Source: UBA2357 sp041916775 | GTDB taxonomy: Bacteria; Pseudomonadota; Gammaproteobacteria; Burkholderiales; Rhodocyclaceae | Assembly (NCBI GenBank): GCA_041916775.1 | Contig: JAYRYZ010000016.1 | Location: forward strand, 1-64,000 | Direction of reading: 5' to 3' | DNA: 64,000 bases | Made by a program: the position numbers and the translations under genes | Notes under the pieces: model-generated | The model's database searches: none | The model's input: the letters and a program-made list of their open reading frames with translations, nothing else | What the model was told of the DNA's origin: nothing | Shown here: positions 18,518 to 28,243 of the stretch, piece by piece | Layout: each line of letters begins with the position of its first letter | Numbering within the stretch: position 1 is the first letter of the stretch

Positions 18518-20356
18518 TCAGTCCCGCCGGGCGACATGGGCGCGCCACCCACCCAGGTGCGTGATGTCGCTCGCCCCGTCGAGCCCATAGGGCTCGCAGA
18601 TGAAGCCGGTCTCCCAGCGGCCGTCGGCAAGCTCCACCTTGCCCAGGCCCAGCGGGGCCGGGATGCCGGTGAGGAAGCTGCCGAGTTCGCTGCTCGGCAA
18701 TTCCCACACCTCCACCTCGATCGCCGCGCCGCCCGCGGCGACACGGGTCATGCCGGGGCGCAGGGGCGGGCCGCCGGCGAGCGCGTGCAGCATGTAGTGC
18801 GGGCTGCTGCGGGTGCGCTCGACGAGCCGACCGCCGCGCTTCGCCAGCTGCCAGTTGAGCGGCAGGCCTTCGAGGTGGGCGCCGCACACCACGATGCGGG
18901 CGCGGTCGTTGCGCGCGACCGTGACCGGCGCGGACGCCGCCGGCGGGCGGTTGCCGCTGAGCGGCAGGCGATGGTGGCGCTGCAGCGCGTCGGCGAGGCT
19001 CAGCAGGTACTGGTCGGTGAAGACGCGGCCGAACAGCGTCACGCCCCAGGGCATGCCGTTGGCCATGAAGCCGCTCGGCACCGCAACCGCGGCGTAGTCG
19101 AGGAGGTTCATGAAGTTGGTGTAGTAGCCGAGTTCGCTGTTGCGCTTCACCGGCTCGGCTTCGAGCTCGGCGAGCGTCACCGGGCGGCCGATGGTCGGCG
19201 TCAGCACGCAGTCGAGCCCGCTCATCAGCGCATCGCACTGCGCCTTGAAGTCCTGCAGGCGGTAGTGGGCGCTGAACGCATCCACTGCGCTCGCGCCGGG
19301 GGCCTTCTCCAGCACAGCATGGATCACCGGCAGCACCGCCTCCGGATAACGGTCGGCGAGCGGCCCGACCACGGTGTAGCGCTCCGCGACCCAGGGGCCC
19401 TCGTACAGCAGGCGTGCGGCTTCGAGGAAGGGGGCGAAGTCGATCTCCACCGCGGTGCCGCCGATCGCCTCGAGCTGCGCGACTGCGGCCGCGAACAGCG
19501 CCGGGCCTTCGGTGCAGCCGAAGAAGGCGAGGTTGCCGCGCTGCGGCACGCCGAAGCGGAAGGGGCGCGGCGTGCCGAAGGCGCTGGCGTCGTTCCACAG
19601 CGGGTTGGACCGGCTGTAGCTGTCGTGGTCGTCGGGCTGGGCGGTGAGGCCGAGAAGGCGCGAGGCCTCGCGCGCGCTGGCGGTGAAATAGGTGACACAG
19701 TCCAGCGTGCGGCAGGCCGGCACCACCCCGGCGGTGGACAGGATGCCCTTGCTGGGTTTGGTGCCGACCAGGTTGTTGAGCGCCGCCGGCACCCGCCCCG
19801 AGCCGGCGGTGTCGGTGCCGAGCGCGAAGCTCGCGAGCCCGAGCGCCACCGCGATCGACGAGCCGGCGCTGGAGCCGCCGGAGGGGTATTCCTGCGGCCG
19901 CACCGCGTTGCGGCAGGCGCCGTAGGGCGAGCGCGTGCCGTTGAGCCCGGTGGCGAACTGGTCGAGGTTGGTCTTGCCGAGCGGCACCGCGCCGAGCGCG
20001 ACGAGCTGGGCGACGAGCGTCGCCGAGCGCTCCGGCACATAGGCGAAGGCCGGGCAGGCGGCAGTGGTGGGGATGCCGGCGAGGTCGATGTTGTCCTTCA
20101 CTGCGAAAGGCACGCCGTACAGCGGCAGGCTGTCGGGCGACTTGCCGTCGAGCGCGGCGAGGTAGGGCTCGATTTCGGCGTCGTCGAGGATATGGATGAA
20201 GAGCCGGTAGTCCGGGTTCAGCGTGCGCGCCCGCGCCAGCAGCTGCGGAATCAGCGTGCGCGGTGTGAGACGGCCTTCGCGGTAGGCGGCGGCGAGCGCA
20301 TCCAGGCCGAGGTCGAAGGGGTGGTCGGGCTGACGGGCGTGGTCGGGGGTGTTCAT
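18518..20356 (-). CDS. atzF: Allophanate hydrolase
   Basis: 612 residues of an amidase-signature enzyme with a C-terminal AH domain. It hydrolyses allophanate to ammonium and CO2. The Ser-cisSer-Lys triad region is visible: Lys in PFAVKDNIDLAG, Ser in YPSGGSSAGSSIAVALG and TDTAGSGRVPAALN. The C-terminal domain (about 465-612) has RIVVCGAHLEGLPLNWQL, typical of full-length allophanate hydrolases. Its ATG overlaps the carboxylase stop (ATGA). In the guanidine pathway it consumes the allophanate produced after carboxyguanidine deimination. The symbol is by analogy with AtzF/DUR1-type enzymes. Confidence 0.92.
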   Translation of the reverse strand: MNTPDHARQPDHPFDLGLDALAAAYREGRLTPRTLIPQLLARARTLNPDYRLFIHILDDAEIEPYLAALDGKSPDSLPLYGVPFAVKDNIDLAGIPTTAACPAFAYVPERSATLVAQLVALGAVPLGKTNLDQFATGLNGTRSPYGACRNAVRPQEYPSGGSSAGSSIAVALGLASFALGTDTAGSGRVPAALNNLVGTKPSKGILSTAGVVPACRTLDCVTYFTASAREASRLLGLTAQPDDHDSYSRSNPLWNDASAFGTPRPFRFGVPQRGNLAFFGCTEGPALFAAAVAQLEAIGGTAVEIDFAPFLEAARLLYEGPWVAERYTVVGPLADRYPEAVLPVIHAVLEKAPGASAVDAFSAHYRLQDFKAQCDALMSGLDCVLTPTIGRPVTLAELEAEPVKRNSELGYYTNFMNLLDYAAVAVPSGFMANGMPWGVTLFGRVFTDQYLLSLADALQRHHRLPLSGNRPPAASAPVTVARNDRARIVVCGAHLEGLPLNWQLAKRGGRLVERTRSSPHYMLHALAGGPPLRPGMTRVAAGGAAIEVEVWELPSSELGSFLTGIPAPLGLGKVELADGRWETGFICEPYGLDGASDITHLGGWRAHVARRD

Positions 20357-23300
20357 GCTTCCTCCAGGATCAGGACTCGCTGGCCGGCGCGCACCGGGGA
20401 GCCGGGTTCGACCCGCACCTCCTTGACGATGCCCGCGCGCGGCGCGGTAAGGGGGATTTCCATCTTCATCGATTCGAGGATCACCAGCGTCTGGCCTTCT
20501 TCCACCGCCTGGCCGGGGGCGACTTGCACCTGCCACAGGTTGCCGGCGATGTGGCTCTCGACCGCATGTTCGCCGAGGCCCAGCGGTGTGTCCTCGCCGA
20601 GATCGGGAGCGACTTCGTCGACCTCGAAATGCGCCTGGCCGGTGGCGATCCAGCGTGTGCGCTCGGCATCGAAGGCAGCGCGCTGGCGGGCGCGGAAGGC
20701 GGCGATGTCCTCCGCCTCGCGGGCGAGGAAGGCCTGGTAGTCGGCGAGCCGCAGCGTCGTCTCCTCGATCGTCACTGGATGGCGGCCGAGCGGGAAGTCG
20801 CGGCGGATGCGCAGCAGTTCTTCCGCGCTCACCGGATGGAAGCGGATCTGGTCGAAGAAGCGCAGCAGCCAGGGTTTGCCGCCGAAGGCGGGGACGGCGC
20901 GGTAGCGGTTCCACATCTGCAGCGTGCGGCCGACGAACTGGTAGCCGCCCGGGCCTTCCATGCCGTAGATGCACAGGTAGGCGCCGCCGATGCCCACCGA
21001 GTTCTCCGCGGTCCACGTGCGCGCCGGGTTGTATTTGGTGGTGACGAGGCGGTGGCGCGGGTCGAGCGGCGTCGCGACCGGTGCGCCGAGGTACACGTCG
21101 CCCAGGCCCATCACCAGATAGCGCGCCTCGAACACGGTGCGGCGGACCGCGTCGAGGTCGGGCAGGTCGTTGATGCGGCGGATGAACTCGAGATTGCTCG
21201 GGCACCAGGGCGCGTCCTTGCGCACCGTGGTCATGTACTTCTCGATCGCGAGGCGGCAGGCGGGGTCGTCCCAGGACAGCGGCAGGTGCACCACCCGCGA
21301 CGGCACGCTGAGATCCTTGGCGGCGCACACCGATTGCCACAGTTGGGCCACCGTCTCCAGCAGCGCCGCGAGCGGCCAGCGCTCCGGCTGGTAGTGCAGT
21401 TGCAGCGAACGGATGCCCGGGGTGAGGTCCACCAGCCCGGCCGGGGCCGCGGCCTCGATCGCCTGCATCAGCGCATGGGCGCGGAAGCGCAGCACCAGGT
21501 CGAGCTCCGGCGGGCCGATCTCGAGCAGCACATGGGTGTCGCCGGAGAGGCGCGCGACGAGGCGGTTGTCGCCGCTGCCGATGTCGAGCACCACCGGTGA
21601 GTGCAACGCCTGCAGCGCGGGCGCTGCGAGGGCATCGAGCGGGGCGAGCGAGGCGGCGTAGGCCTCGTCCAGCGCCTCGGCCTCGGCGTTGCGTTGCAGC
21701 GTGAGGGCGCGCGCCTCGGCCGGCGTCACCGGCAGGAAGCGGATGCGGTCGCCCGCCTTCAGCTGGCCGAGCTGCCACAGGTCGGCCTCGATCACCGTCA
21801 CCGGGCACACGAAGCCGCCCAGGCTGGGGCCGTCCGGGCCGAGGATCACCGGCATGTCGCCGGTGAAATCCACCGCACCCACCGCGTAGGGGTTGTCGTG
21901 GATGTTGGAGGGGTGCAGCCCGGCCTCGCCGCCGCTGTCGCGCGCCCACTCCGGCTTGGGGCCGATGAGGCGCACCCCGGTGCGGCTGGAGTTGAAGTGA
22001 ACCTCCCAATCGGTGGCGAAGAAGCGCGCGATGTAGTCCGGGGTGAAGTACTCCGGCGCGCCGTGCGGGCCGTAGATCACGCGCAGGCAGCGGCGCGGCG
22101 GCAGGGGTGCTGCGAGCGCCGCCGGCAGTGTGGCGCCGGCGCTGTGGTCGGCGAGCGGGGTGATGTGCAGCACGTCGCCGCCGCGCAGCGCGCGGCCGCC
22201 GTGACCGCCGAACTGGCCGAGCGTGAAGGTGGCGCGGCTGCCGAGGTAGTGCGGCACGTCCAGCCCGCCGCGCACGCACATGTAGCTGCGCGCACCGGCG
22301 CCGGCTATCGTACCGAGCACCAGCTTCGCGCCCGTCGGCACCCGCAGCGCGGTGTGCATGGGCTGCGGCACGCCGTCCAGGCTCACCGGGATGGGCGCGC
22401 CGGTGACGGCCACCACCGCGTCGCAGTTGAAGCGCAGCACCGGCCCGCTCATCGTGATCTCGAGCGCGGCGGCATCGGCCGGGTTGCCGAGCAGGCGGTT
22501 GCCGAGGCGCAGCGCGCGGTCGTCCATCGGCCCGGAGGGCGGCACGCCCACCGCCCAGTAGCCGACCCGGCCCGGCCAGTCCTGCACCGTGGTCTGGGTG
22601 CCGGCCGCGATCACCTCGATGCTGTGGCTGACATACGCGAGCCCCTCCAGGCAGCGCGTCCACGGCGCACCGCTGGCGAAGGGCGTGGCGGCGAGGATCT
22701 GCCGCAGGTAGTCGCGGTTGGTCTCGACGCCGTACAGCCGGGTGGCGGCCAGCGCGGCGTCGAGCGCGGCGATCGCCGCAGCGCGGCTGTCGGCGTGGGC
22801 GATCACCTTGGCGATCATCGGGTCGAAATAGGGCGGGATCTCGCAGCCGGATTCCACCCAGGTGTCGATGCGCAGCGCGTGCCCGTCGGCCGGCGGGAAG
22901 ACCACCTCGGTGAGGAGGCCGGGGCAGGGCTGGAAGTCGCGCGCCGGGTCTTCGGCATAGACCCGCGCCTGCACCGCATGGCCACGCGGCGAGAGCCCCG
23001 CGGCGAGTTCGGCGAGCGGCGGCAGCGTGCCGGCGGCGAGCGCCACCATCCAGGCGACGAGATCCACGCCCCACACTTCCTCGGTGACGCCATGCTCGAC
23101 CTGCAGGCGGGTGTTCACCTCGAGGAAGTAGAAGCGGCCCGCGTCACTGTCGTACACGAACTCCACCGTGCCGGCAGAGCGGTAGCGCACCGCGGCGGCG
23201 AGCTTCACCGCTGCGGCGCAGAGCGCCTCCGCCATGCCGTCGGGTAGATTGGGTGCGGGGGTTTCCTCCAGCACCTTCTGGTTGCGCCGCTGCACCGAGC

Positions 23301-23982
23301 AGTCGCGCACGCCCAGCGCGATCACCGCGCCGTGGCCGTCGCCGAACACCTGCACTTCCAGGTGGCGGGCGCGCTGGATGTACTTCTCGATGAACACGCC
23401 GGCATCGGAGAAGTTGTTCTGCCCCAACCGGCGCACCGCCTCGAAGCTGTCGGCGAGCTCGGCCGCATCGCGGCACACGCGCATGCCGATGCCGCCGCCG
23501 CCGGCGGTGCTCTTCAGCATCACCGGGTAGCCGACGGTCTCGCCCGCAGCGAGCGCCTCGTCGACGCTGGCGAGGAGCTCCGTGCCCTCCAGCATCGGCA
23601 CGCCGTGCGCCTTGGCGAGCGCGCGTGCGGTGTGCTTGAGGCCGAACACGCGCAGCTGCTCCGGCGTCGGGCCGATGAAGCGGATGCCGGCGGCCTCGCA
23701 GGCCTCGGCGAAGGCGGCGTTCTCCGAGAGGAAGCCGTAACCGGGGTGAATGGCCTCGGCGCCGCTTGCGGCGGCGATGGCGAGGATCTTGTCCACCGCG
23801 AGATAGGTCGCCGCGGCCGGGCCCTCACCCAGGCTGTGGGCCTCGTCGGCCTCGACGATGTGGCGGCTCGCTGCGTCCGCTTCGGCATACACCGCGACAC
23901 CCGCCGCGCCGAGCGCGCGCAGGCTCCTCAGGATGCGGGTGGCGATCGCGCCGCGGTTGGCGATCAGGACTTTCTTGAACAT
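20353..23982 (-). CDS. Guanidine (urea-type) carboxylase, biotin-dependent
   Basis: A 1209-residue single-chain carboxylase: biotin carboxylase (about 1-450, with FLSENAAFAEAC, AGGGGIGMRV, EVNTRLQVEHGVTEEVWG), two carboxyltransferase regions (KipI/KipA-like, about 470-1090, with GPMDDRALRLGNRLLGNP) and a C-terminal biotinyl domain with Lys1173 in ESMKME. The family was first named urea carboxylase. The upstream guanidine-I riboswitch and the two CgdA/B-like genes argue for guanidine as the true substrate, giving carboxyguanidine. Asn1025 in QMWNRY may be the discriminating residue (yeast urea carboxylase has Asp there, as I recall). The next gene overlaps by 4 bp. Confidence 0.92.
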   Translation of the reverse strand: MFKKVLIANRGAIATRILRSLRALGAAGVAVYAEADAASRHIVEADEAHSLGEGPAAATYLAVDKILAIAAASGAEAIHPGYGFLSENAAFAEACEAAGIRFIGPTPEQLRVFGLKHTARALAKAHGVPMLEGTELLASVDEALAAGETVGYPVMLKSTAGGGGIGMRVCRDAAELADSFEAVRRLGQNNFSDAGVFIEKYIQRARHLEVQVFGDGHGAVIALGVRDCSVQRRNQKVLEETPAPNLPDGMAEALCAAAVKLAAAVRYRSAGTVEFVYDSDAGRFYFLEVNTRLQVEHGVTEEVWGVDLVAWMVALAAGTLPPLAELAAGLSPRGHAVQARVYAEDPARDFQPCPGLLTEVVFPPADGHALRIDTWVESGCEIPPYFDPMIAKVIAHADSRAAAIAALDAALAATRLYGVETNRDYLRQILAATPFASGAPWTRCLEGLAYVSHSIEVIAAGTQTTVQDWPGRVGYWAVGVPPSGPMDDRALRLGNRLLGNPADAAALEITMSGPVLRFNCDAVVAVTGAPIPVSLDGVPQPMHTALRVPTGAKLVLGTIAGAGARSYMCVRGGLDVPHYLGSRATFTLGQFGGHGGRALRGGDVLHITPLADHSAGATLPAALAAPLPPRRCLRVIYGPHGAPEYFTPDYIARFFATDWEVHFNSSRTGVRLIGPKPEWARDSGGEAGLHPSNIHDNPYAVGAVDFTGDMPVILGPDGPSLGGFVCPVTVIEADLWQLGQLKAGDRIRFLPVTPAEARALTLQRNAEAEALDEAYAASLAPLDALAAPALQALHSPVVLDIGSGDNRLVARLSGDTHVLLEIGPPELDLVLRFRAHALMQAIEAAAPAGLVDLTPGIRSLQLHYQPERWPLAALLETVAQLWQSVCAAKDLSVPSRVVHLPLSWDDPACRLAIEKYMTTVRKDAPWCPSNLEFIRRINDLPDLDAVRRTVFEARYLVMGLGDVYLGAPVATPLDPRHRLVTTKYNPARTWTAENSVGIGGAYLCIYGMEGPGGYQFVGRTLQMWNRYRAVPAFGGKPWLLRFFDQIRFHPVSAEELLRIRRDFPLGRHPVTIEETTLRLADYQAFLAREAEDIAAFRARQRAAFDAERTRWIATGQAHFEVDEVAPDLGEDTPLGLGEHAVESHIAGNLWQVQVAPGQAVEEGQTLVILESMKMEIPLTAPRAGIVKEVRVEPGSPVRAGQRVLILEEA

Positions 23983-24076
23983 GGCTCACACCTGACGTGT
24001 GCGTCGGCGGGTCGTCCCGCCGGATGTCGATGGGCGCGGGGGTCGTCCCCCGGCCGTTGCCGCGCGCCGCGCCGCC

Positions 24077-24715
24077 TCAGTTCCACACCAGCACTTCGGC
24101 CGGCGTGGGGTTGTAGGCGTTGCAGGGGTTGTTGAGCTGCGGGCAGTTGGAGATCAGCACGATCACATCCATTTCGGCGCGCAGCTCCACGTACTTGCCG
24201 GCGGCCGAGATGCCGTCCTCGAAGGTGAGTCCGCCATCCGGCGTGACCGGCACGTTCATGAAGAAGTTGATGTTGGCGCCGATGTCGCGCTTGCCCAGCC
24301 GTCCGTCGTGCAGGCAGCCGCACAGGAAGTTGTCGCGACAGCTGTGCATGTGCAGCTTCTCCAGCGCGTACCGCACCGTGTTGCTCTCCTGCGCGCAGGC
24401 GCCGCCCAGGGTGTCGTGCCGGCCGCAGGTGTCGGCGACGATGGTGAGCATCGGTCGCCCGAGGTTGGAGTAGAGCACGCTGCCGGTGGTGAGATACACC
24501 CGCCCCTGGCGGCGCAGGGTGCGCTGCGGGTCGTAGCGTTCGCGCGGGTTGGCGATGCCGTAGAACAGGGTGTCCACTGCCTGGTTGCCTTCCAGATCGA
24601 GGATGCGCAGCGTCTGGCCGGCGCGCACCTCGCCCACCCAGGGCTCGCCCGCCGGGATCACGTGGCGGAAGTCGGCGTCCTCGGCGCGGAGGCGGCTTTC
24701 GACGAGTGTGGTCAT
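24077..24715 (-). CDS. cgdB: Urea-carboxylase-associated protein 2 / carboxyguanidine deiminase subunit
   Basis: A 212-residue DUF1989-family protein with the conserved AGQTLRILDLEGNQAVDTLF, HSCRDNFLCGCLHDG and NINFFMNVPV. In guanidine-degrading Pseudomonas and relatives, CgdA and CgdB together deiminate carboxyguanidine to allophanate. The His and Cys residues around HSCRDNFLCG are candidates for metal binding. It lies between cgdA-like and the carboxylase. Which paralogue is A and which is B is assigned by gene order only. Confidence 0.82.
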   Translation of the reverse strand: MTTLVESRLRAEDADFRHVIPAGEPWVGEVRAGQTLRILDLEGNQAVDTLFYGIANPRERYDPQRTLRRQGRVYLTTGSVLYSNLGRPMLTIVADTCGRHDTLGGACAQESNTVRYALEKLHMHSCRDNFLCGCLHDGRLGKRDIGANINFFMNVPVTPDGGLTFEDGISAAGKYVELRAEMDVIVLISNCPQLNNPCNAYNPTPAEVLVWN

Positions 24716-24726
24716 GGTGGCGCTCC

Positions 24727-25452
24727 TCACAGGTAAAGACGTTCGGTGTTGATGAAGCCGCGGCCGTTCTCGGGGCGCGACAGGCGGCAGTGCTCGGCGA
24801 CCTCGGGGCCGGCGGCGCACCATTCGAGCTTCAGCGGGCGGGGTGCATAGAGCGGGGACGGGTCCATCGGGTGCGGCAGCGCGGTCATCACCAGCAGGGT
24901 GTCCATCGGCGCGTAGAGTTCGATCAGATCGCCGGCCTGGCTGTTGCCTGGCACGAAATGCAGGCGCGCGTCGCCATCCACCGTCACTTTCGAGAACAGG
25001 TTGAGCACCATCAGGAGGTCGGCAAGGCCGAGGTCCCACTTGCCGAGCTCGACCAGCAGGTTGTCGCTGCCGTTGCGATGGCAGGCGTTGCGCAGTTCCT
25101 GATAACGGCCGCTGCCGTACTTGTCGCGTGTCTCGGCGGCGTTGAGCACGCCGGCGAGGCTGTCGTTCCAACCCGCGGTGTCCTCGACGATGGCCGCCAG
25201 CACCCGCCCCATGTCGGAATACAGGCAGTGGCCGCGGGTGAGCTTCGCGGTGTGCTGGCACTTCAGCGAGTCCGGCAGGTTGAGGCGTTCGGTCTTGTCG
25301 TGCGCGGCGAACATCAGCAGGCTGAGGTTGGCGCCGCCTTCGAGGTCGGTGATGCGCAGCAGCTGGCCGCGCCTGAGCACGAAGGAGCGGTGGCCGCCGC
25401 CGGGGAGCAGCTCCTCGGCGAGCACCGGCAGGGAGGCGGTGGGTCGGGTCAT
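24727..25452 (-). CDS. cgdA: Urea-carboxylase-associated protein 1 / carboxyguanidine deiminase subunit
   Basis: A 241-residue DUF1989-family paralogue of the next gene: RRGQLLRITDLEGGANLSLL, HCLYSDMGRVLAAIVEDTAGW (given here in part) and NLLVELGKWDLGLADLLMVL. It is the predicted heteromeric partner of the CgdB-like protein in deiminating carboxyguanidine. It starts 11 bp after the ABC ATPase gene, in the same operon. The family call is firm; the enzymatic role follows published work on CgdAB. Confidence 0.82.
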   Translation of the reverse strand: MTRPTASLPVLAEELLPGGGHRSFVLRRGQLLRITDLEGGANLSLLMFAAHDKTERLNLPDSLKCQHTAKLTRGHCLYSDMGRVLAAIVEDTAGWNDSLAGVLNAAETRDKYGSGRYQELRNACHRNGSDNLLVELGKWDLGLADLLMVLNLFSKVTVDGDARLHFVPGNSQAGDLIELYAPMDTLLVMTALPHPMDPSPLYAPRPLKLEWCAAGPEVAEHCRLSRPENGRGFINTERLYL

Positions 25453-25462
25453 GGGGTCCTCT

Positions 25463-26263
25463 TCAAAGGTCGGCCGCGCTGGCGGCGAGGCTGGCCTGCA
25501 ACCGGGCCGGCAGCGCGTCGACCGCGGCGCGCGCGGCGCGGCGGTCGGTGTTGAGCGGAATGTCGTAGGTGATGCGCGCGCCGTAGGCGTTGGGCGCATG
25601 CGGGTCGTGGCGCACCTTGTCGAACACCAACAGGCGGGTGCCGAGGCTGAAGCCCTCGGCGAGATCATGGGTGACCATGAACACGGTGAGCCGCGTCTCC
25701 TGCCACAGCTCCAGCAGGAGCGCATGCATGTCCTTGCGGATGCCCGGGTCGAGCGCACCGAAGGGCTCGTCGAGCAGCAGCATGCGCGGCTTCATGATCA
25801 GCGCCTGGGCGATCGCGAGGCGCTGCTGCATGCCGCCCGAGAGCTGGCTGGGGTACTTGTCGAGCGCGTGGCCCAGCCCCACCCGCTGCAGCATCGCGGC
25901 GGCCTCGTCGCGCGCGGCGCGCTTGGCGGCGCCGAACAGCCGCCCGAGCAGCGGCGCGCGCGGCAGCTCCAACCCCAGTGCCACGTTGTCCTGCACCGAC
26001 AGGTGCGGCAGCACCGTGTAGCGCTGGAACACGATGCCGCGGCTCGCGTCCGGCTCGGCCGGCAGCGGCTGGCCTTCGAGCAGGATCTCGCCGCGGCTGG
26101 GGCGCTCCTGGCCGAGCAGCATGCGCAGAAAGGTGGATTTGCCGCAGCCCGAGGCGCCCACCAGGGTGCAGAACTCGCCCTCGTCGACGTCGAGCCTGAG
26201 CCCTTCCAGCACCACTTGATCGCCGTATTGCTGCCACACGTTGCGAACCTTGATGAAGCTCAT
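25463..26263 (-). CDS. ABC transporter ATP-binding protein (guanidine uptake)
   Basis: 266 residues with Walker A GASGCGKST, Q-loop VFQRYTVLPHL, signature LSGGMQQRLAIAQAL, Walker B MLLLDEPFGALD and the switch His in MVTHDLAEGFSLG. It belongs to the nitrate/sulfonate/taurine (NitT/TauT) ATPase type. Its ATG overlaps the permease stop (ATGA). Riboswitch control and co-transcription with the carboxylase indicate import of guanidine or a guanidino compound. Confidence 0.9.
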   Translation of the reverse strand: MSFIKVRNVWQQYGDQVVLEGLRLDVDEGEFCTLVGASGCGKSTFLRMLLGQERPSRGEILLEGQPLPAEPDASRGIVFQRYTVLPHLSVQDNVALGLELPRAPLLGRLFGAAKRAARDEAAAMLQRVGLGHALDKYPSQLSGGMQQRLAIAQALIMKPRMLLLDEPFGALDPGIRKDMHALLLELWQETRLTVFMVTHDLAEGFSLGTRLLVFDKVRHDPHAPNAYGARITYDIPLNTDRRAARAAVDALPARLQASLAASAADL

Positions 26264-27075
26264 GCCCGACCTCCGTCGTACCAGGGGAAGAGACGGCGCG
26301 TGGCCAGCTTGAGGCCGCGGTCCATCAGCCAGGCGAGCAGGGTGATCCAGGCCACGTAGGGCAGGATCACGTCCATCGCGAGGTAGCGGCGCACGAGGAA
26401 GATGCGGTAGCCCAACCCGTCGGTGGAGGCGATTGCCTCGGCCGCGATGAGGAACAGCCAAGCAGCGCCCAATGCAAGCTGCAGCGCGATCAGGAGGCGC
26501 GGCAGCAGTTGCGGCAGCACCACCCGCAGGATCAGCGTCCAGGTGCTGGCGCCCAGCGTCTGCGCCTTGATCAGCAGTTCGGTGGGGATCTCGCGCGCCC
26601 GCTGCTCCAGGTCGCGCGCGATCACCGGGGTGATGCCGATCACGATCAGCATCACCTTGGAGAGTTCCTCCAGCCCGAACACGATGAACAGCACCGGCAG
26701 TATCGCGAGCGGTGGCACCATCGACAGCACCGTCAGAAGCGGCGACAGGGCCGCACCGAAGAGCGGCACCGTGCCCGCGGCGAGCCCGAGGCACAGCCCC
26801 ACCAGCGCCGCGATCGCGAGCCCCATCCCCAGGCGCTTCAGGCTCGCCGCGGTGTCCACCCACAGCAGCACCTGGCCGCTGCGCTTGTCTTCCTCGAAGG
26901 CCATGCGCTTCACCGCGTCGGCCATCTGCACCGGGCTCGGCAGCAGCTTGTCCTGCGGATTGTCGGCGAGCCGTGCGGCCGAGCCGGCGAGGTAGGCGAC
27001 GATGAGGAGCGCGAAGGGCAGCATGACCAGGCTGATGTGCCAGGCGCGGCCCGGCTTCAGGTTGATGAGGCGCAT
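26260..27075 (-). CDS. ABC transporter permease (guanidine uptake)
   Basis: 271 residues with about six hydrophobic helices and the binding-protein-dependent transport EAA-like motif ELLIKAQTLGASTWTLI. It is the membrane channel of a NitT/TauT-type importer. It follows the binding-protein gene by 43 bp and overlaps the ATPase gene by 4 bp. Confidence 0.88.
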   Translation of the reverse strand: MRLINLKPGRAWHISLVMLPFALLIVAYLAGSAARLADNPQDKLLPSPVQMADAVKRMAFEEDKRSGQVLLWVDTAASLKRLGMGLAIAALVGLCLGLAAGTVPLFGAALSPLLTVLSMVPPLAILPVLFIVFGLEELSKVMLIVIGITPVIARDLEQRAREIPTELLIKAQTLGASTWTLILRVVLPQLLPRLLIALQLALGAAWLFLIAAEAIASTDGLGYRIFLVRRYLAMDVILPYVAWITLLAWLMDRGLKLATRRLFPWYDGGRA

Positions 27076-27118
27076 GTCGGCGTTCCGTCGGTTGGGCGGG
27101 ATGGCTGAACGGGAGCGA

Positions 27119-28195
27119 TCAGTCGAGCTTGCCGTCGGCCGCCATCTGCATGAAGCTCGGGTCGAAGCGCAGCTTCACGTTGGCGCTGTCGCCGGTGGTC
27201 ACGCCGTTCGCGAAGGCCATGCCGACCGCGTCCGCGCTTTTCGCGCCTTCGCCCAGCAGGCCGTGGCTGAAGCTGAACCCGGCAACCTTCTTCATCGTCT
27301 CGGGCAGCGCCTTGCTGGTGGTGAAGGCAACGGCGTCGGCCGCGGTGTAGAACATCTTGGTCGCGGCGAGCTGCGCGTCGTAGCCGGCCAGATCGGTGCC
27401 CGATGCCGCCGCCATGTGGCTGCGCGCCGCCTTGCCTTCCGGCGTGTCGGCGCTCATCAGCGCCATCACCTCGTACCACGCGCCGGCGAGCGCCTTGCCG
27501 AAGTTGGGGTTGTCGGCCAGGGTCTGGGTGTTCACCACCATCAGGTCGATGATCTCGCCCGGAATCTGGCTGGAGTCGAACACCTTGCTCACCTTGGGTT
27601 GGGCGGCGACCTCGGCGAGCAGCGGGTTCCAGGTCACCACCGCCTGCACGTCCTTGGTGGCGAAGGCGGCGACGAGGTCGGCGTCGGAGGTGTTCACCAC
27701 CTTGATGTCGCGCTCGGCGAGGCCCACCGATTCCAGCCCGCGCGCGAGTAGGTAGTGCGACACCGACAGTTCGACGAGATTGACCGGCAGACCCTTGATG
27801 TCGGCGATCGTCTTGCCTTCGCCCTTCAACACCACGCCGTCGTTGCCGTTGGAGAAGTCGCCGACGATGAGCGCGGTGGAATCGACGCCGCCCGCAGCCG
27901 GGATCGTCAGCGCGTCCATGTTGGTCATGCTGCAGCCGTCGAAGCCGCCCGCGGTGTATTGGTTGATCGACTCGATGTAGTCGTTCACCTGCACCACGTC
28001 GATCTTGATGCCGTACTTGTCGGCCCATTTGGACACGATGCCCTTGGCGCCGGCGTACTCCCACGGCATCCAGCCGGCGTAGATCGTCCAGCAGACCTTG
28101 AATTCGTTCTTGGGCGCGGCATGCACCGCAGGGGTGGACACGGCAAGGCCGAGGGTCGCGAGCGCGGCGGCGGCGAGGTGGCGGATCTTGGTCAT
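27119..28195 (-). CDS. Periplasmic substrate-binding protein (guanidine uptake)
   Basis: 358 residues with a Sec signal peptide (LAAAALATLGLAVSTPAVHA) and an SsuA/NitT-type binding fold: YAGWMPWEYAGAKGIVSKWA, GGFDGCSMTNMDAL and FATKDVQAVVTWNPLLAEV. It should deliver substrate to the adjacent permease and ATPase. The start at 28195 is set by GGAG 7 bases upstream and by the signal peptide; a longer reading runs into the riboswitch. It is the first gene of the guanidine operon. Confidence 0.9.
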   Translation of the reverse strand: MTKIRHLAAAALATLGLAVSTPAVHAAPKNEFKVCWTIYAGWMPWEYAGAKGIVSKWADKYGIKIDVVQVNDYIESINQYTAGGFDGCSMTNMDALTIPAAGGVDSTALIVGDFSNGNDGVVLKGEGKTIADIKGLPVNLVELSVSHYLLARGLESVGLAERDIKVVNTSDADLVAAFATKDVQAVVTWNPLLAEVAAQPKVSKVFDSSQIPGEIIDLMVVNTQTLADNPNFGKALAGAWYEVMALMSADTPEGKAARSHMAAASGTDLAGYDAQLAATKMFYTAADAVAFTTSKALPETMKKVAGFSFSHGLLGEGAKSADAVGMAFANGVTTGDSANVKLRFDPSFMQMAADGKLD

Positions 28196-28243
28196 CGGTT
28201 TCTCCAGTCGGTTTGCGGACGGTCGGGAGCAGCGCATGCGTTG

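Noticed and set aside
20357..23074. Very long minus-strand reading frame of about 1500 residues continuing upstream of allophanate hydrolase
   Set aside because: It is an out-of-frame open stretch opposite the codon pattern of the carboxylase gene, a common artefact of high GC; its sequence is Arg/Pro/Ala low-complexity.
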